64,000 bases of DNA from Sporosarcina globispora (GTDB lineage Bacteria > Bacillota > Bacilli > Bacillales > Cytobacillaceae). Under the pieces are notes generated by a model, which was not told the origin of the DNA, did not search any database, and was given only the letters and a program-made list of their open reading frames with translations. Positions 34,599 through 43,063 of this stretch are shown here, piece after piece. The position numbers were made by a program, and so were the translations under genes. The DNA lies in NCBI RefSeq assembly GCF_001274725.1, contig NZ_LGUF01000007.1, positions 892,001 through 956,000 on the forward strand, in the 5' to 3' direction. Positions within the stretch are counted from its first letter, which is position 1, and each line of letters begins with the position of its first letter.

Positions 34599-35489
34599 TT
34601 GTTAACAAATCATCTCGATTTTCGGCTGGAGCCAAAGGTTAGGGAATTATATGAGGAACACAAAAAGCGGGCTGAAAAAATAGATTGGGGCTATCACGAA
34701 TTTCTCCCATGGGATAAAGCGCAGGATTTCCGCCGTGTACCGTGGGATGAGAGCCAGGTGACTCTTCCGGGGTCCGTCATTACAGCAGTAGAGACAGCTC
34801 TATTAACCGAAGTGAATCTCCCATGGTTCACCTCTTATTTGGACCAGACATTTAGAGGTTCATTGAGTGTCATTAAGGAATTTGTGCATACCTGGACAGC
34901 GGAAGAGGATCAGCACTCCAATCTGCTTGAAACCTATCTATTAATCACGCGTAATGTCCATCCGGGAAGGCTTCATCAGCTTCATAAGCAAACAGTGGAA
35001 AATGGCTGGAATCCTGATTTCCATACTCCTTTTGAAACGATGGTCTATACCTCCATGCAGGAGCTGGCCACTATGGTGTTTTACTATAATGTGGCGAAAG
35101 TAGCGGGACCTCATGATAAGGATTTATCCAGCTTGCTAAGGCGATTGGCTAAAGATGAGACCCTGCATTATACTTTTTACAGGGACGTTATTAAATATCA
35201 CTTGCAATTAGAACCTAATTATTGCTACTACCTGGGGAACGTCATCATGAACTTTAAAATGCCAGGTGCTGTTATGCCGGACTTTGAAGATCGGATGGCT
35301 ATCATCGCAAAAGAGGCCAATTATGGCCCGCTAGAGTATTTTGATCAGGTTCTGGATGTCATTATAGAGTATTGGGAAATAGAAAAGCTGAGGCCGATTG
35401 CACCTGAAGCAGAGAAGGCAAGACTTGATATCTTAAATTATCATGCCCGCCTGAAAAGGGTCCGGGATCGGTTTTACAGCAAGAAATAA
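34599..35489 (+). CDS. Acyl-ACP desaturase
   Basis: 296 aa using the TTG at 34599, which has GGAGGT six bases upstream; an in-frame ATG at 34560 has no ribosome binding site and would add 13 residues. The soluble ferritin-like di-iron fold is shown by ETALLTEVNLPWF, EEDQHSNLLETYL (EExxH), a Glu in MQELATMVFY and KDETLHYTFY (second ExxH). Members insert a double bond in ACP-bound fatty acids with ferredoxin and oxygen. No redox partner is adjacent. Single-gene unit between a gene-free stretch and a terminator; probably membrane-fluidity related. Confidence 0.87.
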   Translation: MLTNHLDFRLEPKVRELYEEHKKRAEKIDWGYHEFLPWDKAQDFRRVPWDESQVTLPGSVITAVETALLTEVNLPWFTSYLDQTFRGSLSVIKEFVHTWTAEEDQHSNLLETYLLITRNVHPGRLHQLHKQTVENGWNPDFHTPFETMVYTSMQELATMVFYYNVAKVAGPHDKDLSSLLRRLAKDETLHYTFYRDVIKYHLQLEPNYCYYLGNVIMNFKMPGAVMPDFEDRMAIIAKEANYGPLEYFDQVLDVIIEYWEIEKLRPIAPEAEKARLDILNYHARLKRVRDRFYSKK

Positions 35490-35492
35490 ATA

Positions 35493-35531
35493 GAATCAGC
35501 GAGGGAAAATCCTTTGCTGGTTCTTTTTTTT
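35493..35531 (+). terminator. Terminator after the desaturase
   Basis: GAATCAGCGAGGGA pairs imperfectly with TCCTTTGCTGGTTC, followed by nine T. Confidence 0.8.
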
Positions 35532-35591
35532 GTTGTTTCACAGAAAAGATTCAAGGGAATTTTGTAAGAAAAAGACTAATTGGTACATTCT

Positions 35592-35720
35592 ATGATTCAA
35601 TTCATAGAATCCCGCTCTTCTTCTACAATTGCCTTCGCTTTCAATGGCAATGCAACGGAGGAAGATGCTGAAAAACTGGATCAACACGTGAGAGAAAATG
35701 TTAAAGAAGACCAGAAATAG
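35592..35720 (+). pseudogene. N-terminal fragment resembling a SpoIIAA-like (STAS/SEC14) small protein
   Basis: A 42-codon frame MIQFIESRSSSTIAFAFNGN...EEDAEKLDQ looks like the first third of SpoIIAA-like proteins of about 120 aa (pattern IxFIxESxGxTxAFxxxGxxTxED). There is no ribosome binding site and the rest of the domain is absent, so I read it as a gene remnant. Confidence 0.4.
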
Positions 35721-35807
35721 TCTTATTCCTAATTAGAAAGGGCTATTTCTTTAAATGAACATTGCCAGATATAAAGAATCTGCTGTTTTAATCAAGGTAT
35801 AGCAGGA

Positions 35808-35917
35808 TATCGGCCACTTTGCCATGTTTATCGGTCAAAATCTAATTATATCGGTTAGTTTCTCAATATATCGGTCAAATTTCTTTTTTATCGGTCAATT
35901 TTTCAATATATCGGTTA
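35808..35917. repeat. Six TATCGGTYA elements with 20-base phasing
   Basis: TATCGGCCA or TATCGGT(C/T)A starts at 35808, 35829, 35849, 35869, 35889 and 35909, i.e. every 20-21 bases, separated by variable A/T-rich spacers (TTTCTCAATA, TTTTTCAATA). A further partial copy (CGGTATATC) follows. The spacing equals two helical turns. Confidence 0.85.
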
Positions 35918-35944
35918 CTTGCCGGTATATCAACTTTCCTGCAA

Positions 35945-36013
35945 TGTCATAGTGACAATAGGATTCCCCCATCCTCGCTACATCATCATCCGCCCAGCAA
36001 TGTCAGCTTGACA
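35945..36013. repeat. Pair of 13-base dyads TGTCA-N3-TGACA
   Basis: TGTCATAGTGACA (35945-35957) and TGTCAGCTTGACA (36001-36013), both preceded by GCAA, 56 bases apart, upstream of the PyrR leader. Confidence 0.6.
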
Positions 36014-36058
36014 CTGCTAATCTTTTCTGAAATAATAATAGACAATTAAATACTGGTA

Positions 36059-36195
36059 CCTTTAAATCAGTCCCGTGAGGCTGACAAGGACAGCGGAAGT
36101 ATGATGACTAATGGGTGAGGTGCATCCTGCCCAGGGGGTTCTTCATGCAGGAAAAAGGCTTCTTGTCGGAAAACGGCAAGAAGCCTTTTTCTTTT
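36059..36195 (+). promoter_or_regulatory. PyrR-type attenuator leader of codBA
   Basis: AGTCCCGTGAGGCTGACAAG (36070-36089) plus GACAGCGG matches the conserved PyrR binding loop (consensus around TCCNGNGAGGCT...AAGG). It is followed by a strong terminator: AAAAAGGCTTCTTGTCG (36152-36168) pairs with CGGCAAGAAGCCTTTTT (36174-36190), then more T. With UMP-bound PyrR the terminator forms; when pyrimidines are scarce codBA is read. The arrangement is that of Bacillus pyr leaders. Confidence 0.85.
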
Positions 36196-36259
36196 TCCAG
36201 CCACTTACTATCGAAGTATCCTTCGGTACCAGTTTCAAAATACGATTGGAGGAATTGGT

Positions 36260-37528
36260 ATGAAAAAAATAGATTTGGATTTTTCGTTAGAAGCGGTACC
36301 TAAAAGTCATCGCAATGGTTTTTGGAAAATGCTTGTGGTGATGCTTGGTCTGACCTTCTTCTCGGCCAGCATGTGGTCGGGAGGGACACTTGGAACAGGA
36401 TTAACGTTCATTCAATTTATAGGGATCGTTCTGGCAGGAAACTTAATTTTAGGTGCATATACGGGAGCACTTGCCTATATAGCCGCGAAAACAGGCTTAT
36501 CGACACACCTGCTTACCCGATATGCTTTCGGTGAAAAAGGATCTTACCTATCATCCTTTTTACTGGCTGCCACTCAGGTTGGCTGGTTCGGAGTAGGTGT
36601 AGCGATGTTTGCGCTGCCGGTTCAAAAAGTAACAGGAATTGATGCGTATCTCCTGATTGCGGTGGCAGGTCTTTTAATGACAGGCACAGCATTCTTCGGC
36701 ATGAAGGCACTGGCAATCCTGAGCTTCGTAGCTGTACCCCTAATCACCATTCTTGGAAGCTTCTCAGTCTTTAAAGCGACAGAAACTGCAGGCGGTCTGG
36801 AAGGACTTATGCAATATCAGCCAACAGAGGCAATTAGTCTGGCAGCGGCGTTAACGATTTGCGTCGGTTCCTTTATCAGTGCAGGCACGCTGACTCCGGA
36901 CTTCGCGCGATTCTCGAATACAAAGCGTTCAGCCGTAGTATCAACAGTCATCGCCTTCTTCATCGGAAACTCAATCATGTTCCTCTTCGGTGCAATCGGT
37001 GCAATCGCAACAGGGCAATCGGATATCTCGGAAGTCATGTTTATCCAAAAACTGATTTTCCCTGCGATTCTAGTACTTGGTTTAAATATCTGGACAACGA
37101 ACGACAACGCTTTATATGATTCAGGCTTAGGGTTTGCGAGCATTTTAAAAATCCGTAAAGGAAAGGTTGTCATCTTCAACGGGATTGTCGGAACGATTGC
37201 GGCCATGTGGCTGTACAACAATTTTGTCGGGTTCCTGACGATCCTGGGATCGACGCTGCCATCCATCGGGGCTATCATCTTAGCTGATTATTTCATCGTA
37301 AATCGCGGAGAGTACAAGAATTTTGCAGATATGAAGTTTAAGGCTGTTAACTGGGTCGCCATTCTAGCCTGGGCAGCCGGCGTAGCCATTGCAAATTTTA
37401 TGCCGGGAATCCCGCCAGTCAACTCGCTATTAGGTTCTGCAATAACATTTGTCCTTGTGTCAAAAATGGCTGCTCTTTTACAAGGTAAAAATACAGTAAG
37501 GGAAGGGGAATTCAGAAGTGATTATTAA
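36260..37528 (+). CDS. codB: Cytosine permease
   Basis: 422 aa, about 12 membrane segments, start after TTGGAGGAATTGGT. NCS1-family signatures: [12 protein letters not shown] in the first helix, ARYAFG-like [33 protein letters not shown] and the C-terminal [22 protein letters not shown]1 CodB carries cytosine into the cell. It overlaps the deaminase gene by 11 bases and lies behind the PyrR attenuator, so the pair serves pyrimidine salvage. Confidence 0.9.
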   Translation: MKKIDLDFSLEAVPKSHRNGFWKMLVVMLGLTFFSASMWSGGTLGTGLTFIQFIGIVLAGNLILGAYTGALAYIAAKTGLSTHLLTRYAFGEKGSYLSSFLLAATQVGWFGVGVAMFALPVQKVTGIDAYLLIAVAGLLMTGTAFFGMKALAILSFVAVPLITILGSFSVFKATETAGGLEGLMQYQPTEAISLAAALTICVGSFISAGTLTPDFARFSNTKRSAVVSTVIAFFIGNSIMFLFGAIGAIATGQSDISEVMFIQKLIFPAILVLGLNIWTTNDNALYDSGLGFASILKIRKGKVVIFNGIVGTIAAMWLYNNFVGFLTILGSTLPSIGAIILADYFIVNRGEYKNFADMKFKAVNWVAILAWAAGVAIANFMPGIPPVNSLLGSAITFVLVSKMAALLQGKNTVREGEFRSDY

Positions 37529-38783
37529 AAATGCGAAACTAAGGGGCCAGGAAGGCTTATGGAATATAGAGATACAAGATGGAAAAATTCATAGCCTATC
37601 CCAAGGGGAAGCTGAAGCCGGCGCGGAAATCCTGGACGCTGCAGGATCCCTGGTTTCTGCACCCTTTATCGAGCCGCATATTCACCTGGATACAACTCTA
37701 ACAGCAGGAGAGCCGGAATGGAACCAGAGCGGAACATTATTCGAGGGTATCCAAAGATGGGCACAACGAAAAGAAACCCTGACACATGAAGATGTAAAAA
37801 CAAGGGCGAAAACGGCACTGAAATGGCAAATAGCACAGGGGATACAGCATGTCCGAACCCATGTGGATGTAACAGATCCCAGTCTGACTGCTTTAAAAGC
37901 ACTTTTGGAAGTAAAAGAAGAAATGGCTGACTATGTGGACCTCCAGCTTGTAGCTTTCCCGCAGGAGGGGATCAATTCTTATCCAAGCGGTGCAGAACTA
38001 ATGGAGGAAGCGCTGAAAATGGGTGCTGATGTGGTAGGAGGCATTCCTCATTTCGAATTCACAAGAGAGTACGGCGTTGCTTCTATGAAAACTGCCTTTG
38101 ACCTTGCAGAAAAGTATGATCGCCTTGTCGATATCCATTGCGATGAAATCGATGATGAACAGTCGCGCTTTGTGGAGGTAGTGGCAGCGGAAGCCTATGA
38201 ACGCGAATTGGGCAGCAGGGTAACTGCAAGCCATACAACGGCAATGGGCTCGTATAATGATGCCTATACCTACAAGCTTTTCAGACTGTTAAAACTATCA
38301 AACATTAACTTCGTGGCCAACCCTCTCGTAAACATTCACCTGCAGGGACGCTTTGATACGTATCCGAAGCGAAGGGGGATTACAAGAGTAAAAGAATTGC
38401 TCGAAGCAGGGCTTAACGTAAGCTTCGGCCATGATGACATCTTCGATCCGTGGTATCCGCTTGGCACTGGCAATATGCTTCAGGTGCTCCACATGGGCAT
38501 TCATGTGTCACAGCTGATGGGCTACGAACAAATTGTTAACTCATTTGACTTGATTACAAATAACAGTGCTAAGACATTAAATATTGAAGAGAATTATGGA
38601 ATTGAAGAGGGGAAACCGGCCAATCTGATCATTCTTGATGCGGAAAATGAGTATGAAGCGATCAGGAAACAGTCGGCTGTGAAGTGTTCTATTCGCAAAG
38701 GCAGGGTGATTGCGGAAACGAAGCCGCGTGAGACTGCCATTCATTTGGGAGAATCAGTAGAAAAAATTGATTATCGAAAATAA
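37518..38783 (+). CDS. codA: Cytosine deaminase
   Basis: 421 aa, GTG start inside the end of codB with GGGAAGGGGAA upstream. Amidohydrolase fold with metal ligands EPHIHLD (H54, H56), substrate Gln in [25 protein letters not shown] and the catalytic metal Asp in [14 protein letters not shown]. This is the CodA/bacterial cytosine deaminase group, which turns cytosine into uracil and ammonia in the cytosol. A terminator follows at once, so codBA is a two-gene operon under PyrR control. Confidence 0.92.
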   Translation: MIIKNAKLRGQEGLWNIEIQDGKIHSLSQGEAEAGAEILDAAGSLVSAPFIEPHIHLDTTLTAGEPEWNQSGTLFEGIQRWAQRKETLTHEDVKTRAKTALKWQIAQGIQHVRTHVDVTDPSLTALKALLEVKEEMADYVDLQLVAFPQEGINSYPSGAELMEEALKMGADVVGGIPHFEFTREYGVASMKTAFDLAEKYDRLVDIHCDEIDDEQSRFVEVVAAEAYERELGSRVTASHTTAMGSYNDAYTYKLFRLLKLSNINFVANPLVNIHLQGRFDTYPKRRGITRVKELLEAGLNVSFGHDDIFDPWYPLGTGNMLQVLHMGIHVSQLMGYEQIVNSFDLITNNSAKTLNIEENYGIEEGKPANLIILDAENEYEAIRKQSAVKCSIRKGRVIAETKPRETAIHLGESVEKIDYRK

Positions 38784-38794
38784 AGAATTGAAGG

Positions 38795-38823
38795 ACTAGC
38801 TCTTTTTGTGAGCTAGTTTTTTT
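38795..38823 (+). terminator. Terminator of codBA
   Basis: ACTAGCTC pairs with GAGCTAGT, followed by seven T. Confidence 0.9.
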
Positions 38824-38940
38824 CTTTGGAAAAGTTTAGTCTAACGTTTGATTGAAATGTATCTTTACCTGGTTGAGTAGTTTAGGAGGAAATTAATTAT
38901 GTGATAATATCAAAATAACGATATGAAAGCAGGTGATTTT

Positions 38941-40221
38941 TTGTTATCGATCGGTATTGTGGGTTCCCAGCAATTTATTGATGAAATCAGCAAATACTAT
39001 AGGCTTTACCCGTCTTTTAGAATAGTTTCTTATACATACACTTCCCCTGGGGAGTTAGATGCTCTGATAGAGTGTGCGGTTAAGGAGTGTAATTTTTTGA
39101 TGTTTTCAGGAATCATTCCTTATCACTATGCCAAGAAAATTTTAATTCATTTCCCAATAGGTTCCAGCTATCTCTCTTTTAACGAAAATATGGTAGCGTT
39201 ATCATTGCTGTCTATCTATTACCATCGTTCTCTTACGCTGAGTGAGGTATCCATCGATTTGCCGAGGCGAGAATTCCTGGAAGGGGTTTTAAGTGAAGCG
39301 GGAATTGCAGAGAGTGCAAGCTTTGTAAAAGAGTATCCATGGATCTACGATTCTCTGGAAGAAAGGGAATTATCAATAGAAGAATTCGTCACATATCACT
39401 CTGCTTTATATGAGGATAAGAAAACTGCTTTGGCTTTAACGAGCATCCATGCGGTTTATGATCAGCTTCAGGAAAGAGGAATTCCTTCCATGTTTATGAT
39501 CCAATCGGTTCCAACGATAAAGGGGGGGCTTGAAAAGGCCATAACACTCGCAGAGCTGAACCAGTCCAAAAATTCGCAGGTTGCTGCAGTTTGTTTTAAA
39601 AACATTGGAAATGAGCAGATTACCCTATTTGCTAAGTCCATGCAAGCAAAAGTAACTTCAAGTGATTCAGGGCTTCAGCTTGTTCTTTCCAATAGGGGAG
39701 TGCTGCAAACACTGATACTGAATCAAAAGCTTGCCGGTTTATTTAATGAAATGACAACTATTTATGGGAAGATTTCATTTGGGATTGGGTATGGATACAC
39801 TGTGAAAGAGGCGGAATCTCACGCTATCACTGCATTGGAATTTGCAGAAAAAAAGCCCGTTGAAAGAGCGGTATACTTATTGGATGAGGAGAAAAAGCTG
39901 ACTGGCCCTCTATTTCAGAACGAAGAACGATATGCTTTAAAAAATGAAGATCCCTTGGTGAAAAAATTAAGCGGCGAGTTAAAAATGAGCAGCAAAAACC
40001 TCTCCAGGTTCCTGTATTTTCTGCAGGTACATGACTTTAGGCCATTTTCATCACATGAGCTTGCCGATTATTTCACCATCAGCAGAAGATCGGCTGAAAG
40101 AATGATAAAAAAGCTTTTGGATCAGCAATTACTGCAGGTGGCAGGGGAGGAACAGCCCTATGAGCAAGGCCGTCCGCGCTCATTATATCAAGCGGGCAGC
40201 AAGCTAAAAGGGCTAAGGTAA
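38941..40221 (+). CDS. Transcriptional regulator, paralogue of the one at 19380
   Basis: 426 aa from the TTG at 38941 (GCAGGTGAT upstream), which aligns LSIGIVGSQQF with RVGVVGPGDS of the paralogue; an ATG at 38923 has no site. Same layout: Rossmann-like sensor (CNFLMFSGIIPYHYA), a mid region ending in ISFGIGYGYTVKEAESHAITAL (degenerate cyclase-like), and a C-terminal winged helix (LADYFTISRRSAERMIKKLLDQ, wing EQGRPRSLYQ). It precedes the epimerase and carrier genes and likely controls them. Just upstream, 38839-38852 holds the AACGTTTGATTGAA element shared with 20831-20844. Confidence 0.65.
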   Translation: MLSIGIVGSQQFIDEISKYYRLYPSFRIVSYTYTSPGELDALIECAVKECNFLMFSGIIPYHYAKKILIHFPIGSSYLSFNENMVALSLLSIYYHRSLTLSEVSIDLPRREFLEGVLSEAGIAESASFVKEYPWIYDSLEERELSIEEFVTYHSALYEDKKTALALTSIHAVYDQLQERGIPSMFMIQSVPTIKGGLEKAITLAELNQSKNSQVAAVCFKNIGNEQITLFAKSMQAKVTSSDSGLQLVLSNRGVLQTLILNQKLAGLFNEMTTIYGKISFGIGYGYTVKEAESHAITALEFAEKKPVERAVYLLDEEKKLTGPLFQNEERYALKNEDPLVKKLSGELKMSSKNLSRFLYFLQVHDFRPFSSHELADYFTISRRSAERMIKKLLDQQLLQVAGEEQPYEQGRPRSLYQAGSKLKGLR

Positions 40222-40324
40222 AGCCAAGTATTTATTGACTGATGCTGAATTTTCAGTATATTATAAAAGATATCCAATTAGCGACACCTTAACGACAACT
40301 AAAAAATATGTAGGGGCTGGTCTT

Positions 40325-41440
40325 ATGAAAATAGTAAAAGCTGAAATCTTTGGGATCCACTTACCTTTAAAAGAACCGTTTATTATCTCTTATGCAACCT
40401 ACGATTATATGCCATCCATTATTGTTCGGCTTGAAACGGATAACGGATTATTGGGTTATGGGGAAGCGGTCCCGGATGAACATGTAACAGGAGAATCTTT
40501 TCACAGCACATTTTCTTTGCTGAAGCATACCCTTTTGCCTGCTATCATCGGATTTTCTCCTCTTAAAATGGAAAGTCTGCATCAAATGATGAATGAGCTT
40601 ATCAGCTTTAATCCCTCTGCCAAAGCGGCCATTGACATTGCCTGTTATGACCTTTTGGGAAAATACAAACAGGAGCCTGTTTACAACTTGCTTGGAGGCA
40701 GGCATCACGAAACTCTTTCATATCCAAAGGTGCTCAGCATTGAAGAACCTTCAATAATGGCCAAAAAAGCCAAAGAGGCAACAGCACAAGGCTATCAGTC
40801 TTTGAAACTGAAAGTGGGCACAGAATATTTAGAAGACTGCAAGCGAATCGCCTATGTACGTGAACAGGTTGGGATGGAAGTTCCGATCCGAGTGGATGTC
40901 AACCAGGGCTGGAAAAATGTCTCTACATCGCTTCAGGCGATTAAACTGCTGGAGCACCTCAATGTCTCATGGATTGAACAGCCGATTAAGATGGGCGATA
41001 TTCATGGTCTCGGAGAAATCAGGCAAAAAACAAGCACACCTTTGATGGCGGATGAGAGTATCCATTCCGGTGAAGATCTAATTGAAATCATCCGGAACCA
41101 GGCGGCAGATAAAATTAATATAAAGCTCATGAAGTGCGGCGGTATTTATCCGGCTATCCATATGGCGAAAGCAGCTGAATACGCGGGCATCGAATGTCAG
41201 ATTGGATCGATGGTGGAGTCCTCAATCGGTTCAGCAGCAGGCTATCACACAGCTGTTTCGAGAAGGAATATTATCAGTACCGAACTGACGGGGCCATTGT
41301 TATTCAGTAAAGACATAGGTGATTTGAAGTATGAAATTCCGTTTGTTCATTTAAGTGACAAGCCTGGACTTGGTATTACGGTTAATGAAGAAATTTTAAA
41401 AGAGTTAACCATTCAATACGACTCTATTGAAAAAGATTAA
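40325..41440 (+). CDS. Enolase-superfamily enzyme, dipeptide epimerase-like
   Basis: 371 aa from the ATG at 40325 (TAGGGGCTGG upstream); upstream ATG/TTG codons in frame lack a site. MR_MLE fold: capping domain with GYGEAVPDEHVTGE, barrel Lys motif SLKLKVG, metal ligands in VDVNQGW (Asp), IEQPI (Glu) and ADES (Asp), and the C-terminal Lys in NIKLMKCGG. This pattern fits L-Ala-D/L-Glu and related dipeptide epimerases, though muconate lactonising enzymes are close. Next to a YfcC-type carrier 12 bases downstream, suggesting use of an imported amino-acid-derived substrate. Confidence 0.78.
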   Translation: MKIVKAEIFGIHLPLKEPFIISYATYDYMPSIIVRLETDNGLLGYGEAVPDEHVTGESFHSTFSLLKHTLLPAIIGFSPLKMESLHQMMNELISFNPSAKAAIDIACYDLLGKYKQEPVYNLLGGRHHETLSYPKVLSIEEPSIMAKKAKEATAQGYQSLKLKVGTEYLEDCKRIAYVREQVGMEVPIRVDVNQGWKNVSTSLQAIKLLEHLNVSWIEQPIKMGDIHGLGEIRQKTSTPLMADESIHSGEDLIEIIRNQAADKINIKLMKCGGIYPAIHMAKAAEYAGIECQIGSMVESSIGSAAGYHTAVSRRNIISTELTGPLLFSKDIGDLKYEIPFVHLSDKPGLGITVNEEILKELTIQYDSIEKD

Positions 41441-41452
41441 GGAGGAACCGGG

Positions 41453-42874
41453 ATGAAAGTAGAATCACCTCAGCAGGAGGTTGTAGTTGAAAAGAAGAGG
41501 AAAATTCCTCATACATATGCCATCATCTTTGCCATCATTATTCTGGCAGCCATCGCCACCTATCTTATACCAGCAGGACAGTTTGAAAGAGTGGAGCAGG
41601 ATGGAAGAACGATTGTAGTTCAGGATAGCTATCAGGTCGTTGAGTCGAACCCCATAAGTTTTTTTGAGTTGTTTAAAGCCATTCCGGAAGGCATGTCTAA
41701 AGGCTCTGCCATCATCTTTTATATTTTCCTGGTTGGGGGCGCTTTCGGGATTATCCGTGAAACCGGGACAATTGAAGCCGGGATTCACAAGGCCGTAAGG
41801 AAACTTGAGAAGAGAGAAAAGCTGCTCATACCCATTACCATGATCATTTTTTCAATTGCAGGAGCCACAACGGGAATGGCGGAAGAAAGCATTATCTTTG
41901 TGCCAATTGGAATCGCTATTGCAAGAGCGATGGGGTATGATGCCATCACCGGTACAGCCATGATCAGCATCGGGGCAGCCAGCGGTTTCATCGGAGGGAT
42001 GATGAATCCATTTACGGTGGGGGTCGCCCAATCCATTGCAGAAGTTCCCCTTTTCAGCGGAATCGGCTTCCGATTTGCTGTTTACATTTTTGTTCTTTCA
42101 ATGGCAATTTTTTATGTTATGAGATATGCAGCAAAGGTAAAAAATAATCCTGAAAAAAGCGTGATATATGACATTGAGATGAAGGAAAAAGAAAAGCAAA
42201 GGGAACGGCCAGCTGGACAATTTGAGGAATTCAACCTTCGCCATGCTCTCGTTCTCCTTATCATTGCAGGCGGACTTGCTTTTAATATGTATGGCGTTTT
42301 TGAATGGGGCTGGTATTTGACTGAGCTAACGGCATCCTTTATTATTATCGGTTTTGCTTCGGGCGTTGTTGGAGGCATTGGAATCAATCGCATGTTTGAC
42401 GCCTTTGTTGATGGGATGAAGCTTGTGGCATTCGGGGCATTGATTGTTGGATTTGCCAGAGCCATTTTGGTTGTGATGGAAAACGGACTGATCATTGATA
42501 CGATGATTAATGGGCTTGCTTCGGCCATTAGCACACTCCCCAATACATTGAATGCTGTTGGCATGTTCTTTGTTCAAGTAGTAATCAACTTCTTTATTCC
42601 TTCAGGAAGCGGGCAGGCAGCTACAACCATGCCAATTATGGCACCGCTAGCTGATTTGCTGGGAATCGAACGTCAGGTTGCGGTCCTTGCCTTTCAATAT
42701 GGGGACGGCATCACGAATTCCATCATTCCCACATCTGCAGCACTGATGGGATACTTAGCGGTTGCTGGTATTCCATATGAGCGATGGGTGAAATTTATAT
42801 GGAAGCTTATCATAGGGTGGCTGTTTATTGGGGCGCTAGCATTAGTCGCGGCTGTGCTGGTAGGAGTTCAGTAA
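41453..42874 (+). CDS. YfcC-family membrane carrier
   Basis: 473 aa, start after AAGGAGGAACCGGG. About 11-12 membrane segments; signatures are IPAGQFERVEQDGR near the N-terminus, GATTGMAEESIIFVPIGIA, SGFIGGMMNPFTVGVAQSIA and NFFIPSGSGQAATTMPIMAPL. The family (related to DcuC and AbgT-type ion transporters) carries carboxylates or basic amino acids/dipeptides; the substrate is not fixed by sequence. Co-transcribed with the epimerase and ended by a strong terminator. Confidence 0.82.
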   Translation: MKVESPQQEVVVEKKRKIPHTYAIIFAIIILAAIATYLIPAGQFERVEQDGRTIVVQDSYQVVESNPISFFELFKAIPEGMSKGSAIIFYIFLVGGAFGIIRETGTIEAGIHKAVRKLEKREKLLIPITMIIFSIAGATTGMAEESIIFVPIGIAIARAMGYDAITGTAMISIGAASGFIGGMMNPFTVGVAQSIAEVPLFSGIGFRFAVYIFVLSMAIFYVMRYAAKVKNNPEKSVIYDIEMKEKEKQRERPAGQFEEFNLRHALVLLIIAGGLAFNMYGVFEWGWYLTELTASFIIIGFASGVVGGIGINRMFDAFVDGMKLVAFGALIVGFARAILVVMENGLIIDTMINGLASAISTLPNTLNAVGMFFVQVVINFFIPSGSGQAATTMPIMAPLADLLGIERQVAVLAFQYGDGITNSIIPTSAALMGYLAVAGIPYERWVKFIWKLIIGWLFIGALALVAAVLVGVQ

Positions 42875-42883
42875 ACAGATCAT

Positions 42884-42921
42884 AAGGGAGACGCCAGAAA
42901 ATCTGGGTCTCCCTTATTCTT
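42884..42921 (+). terminator. Terminator after the YfcC-type carrier
   Basis: AAGGGAGACGCCAGA pairs with TCTGGGTCTCCCTT (one bulge), followed by T-rich ATTCTTTATTTTT. Confidence 0.9.
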
Positions 42922-43063
42922 TATTTTTAGCCCCCAGTCCCTATTCTGCGATTAAAAGTTAACTTAATTTTTTTCAAACAGTCAAACCACCTTGCTGTTG
43001 ATAACCTTCAAACTTTAAATAGTGTTATAATTTAGAAAATTATGACCTGAGGGGGTGCATAAC

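Noticed and set aside
35808-35917. 20-base phased repeats as CRISPR or iteron origin
   Set aside because: Spacers are only about 11 bases, AT-rich and not unique; no replication gene is nearby.
36115-36303. 62-codon frame before codB
   Set aside because: It runs across the PyrR leader terminator hairpin and has no ribosome binding site.
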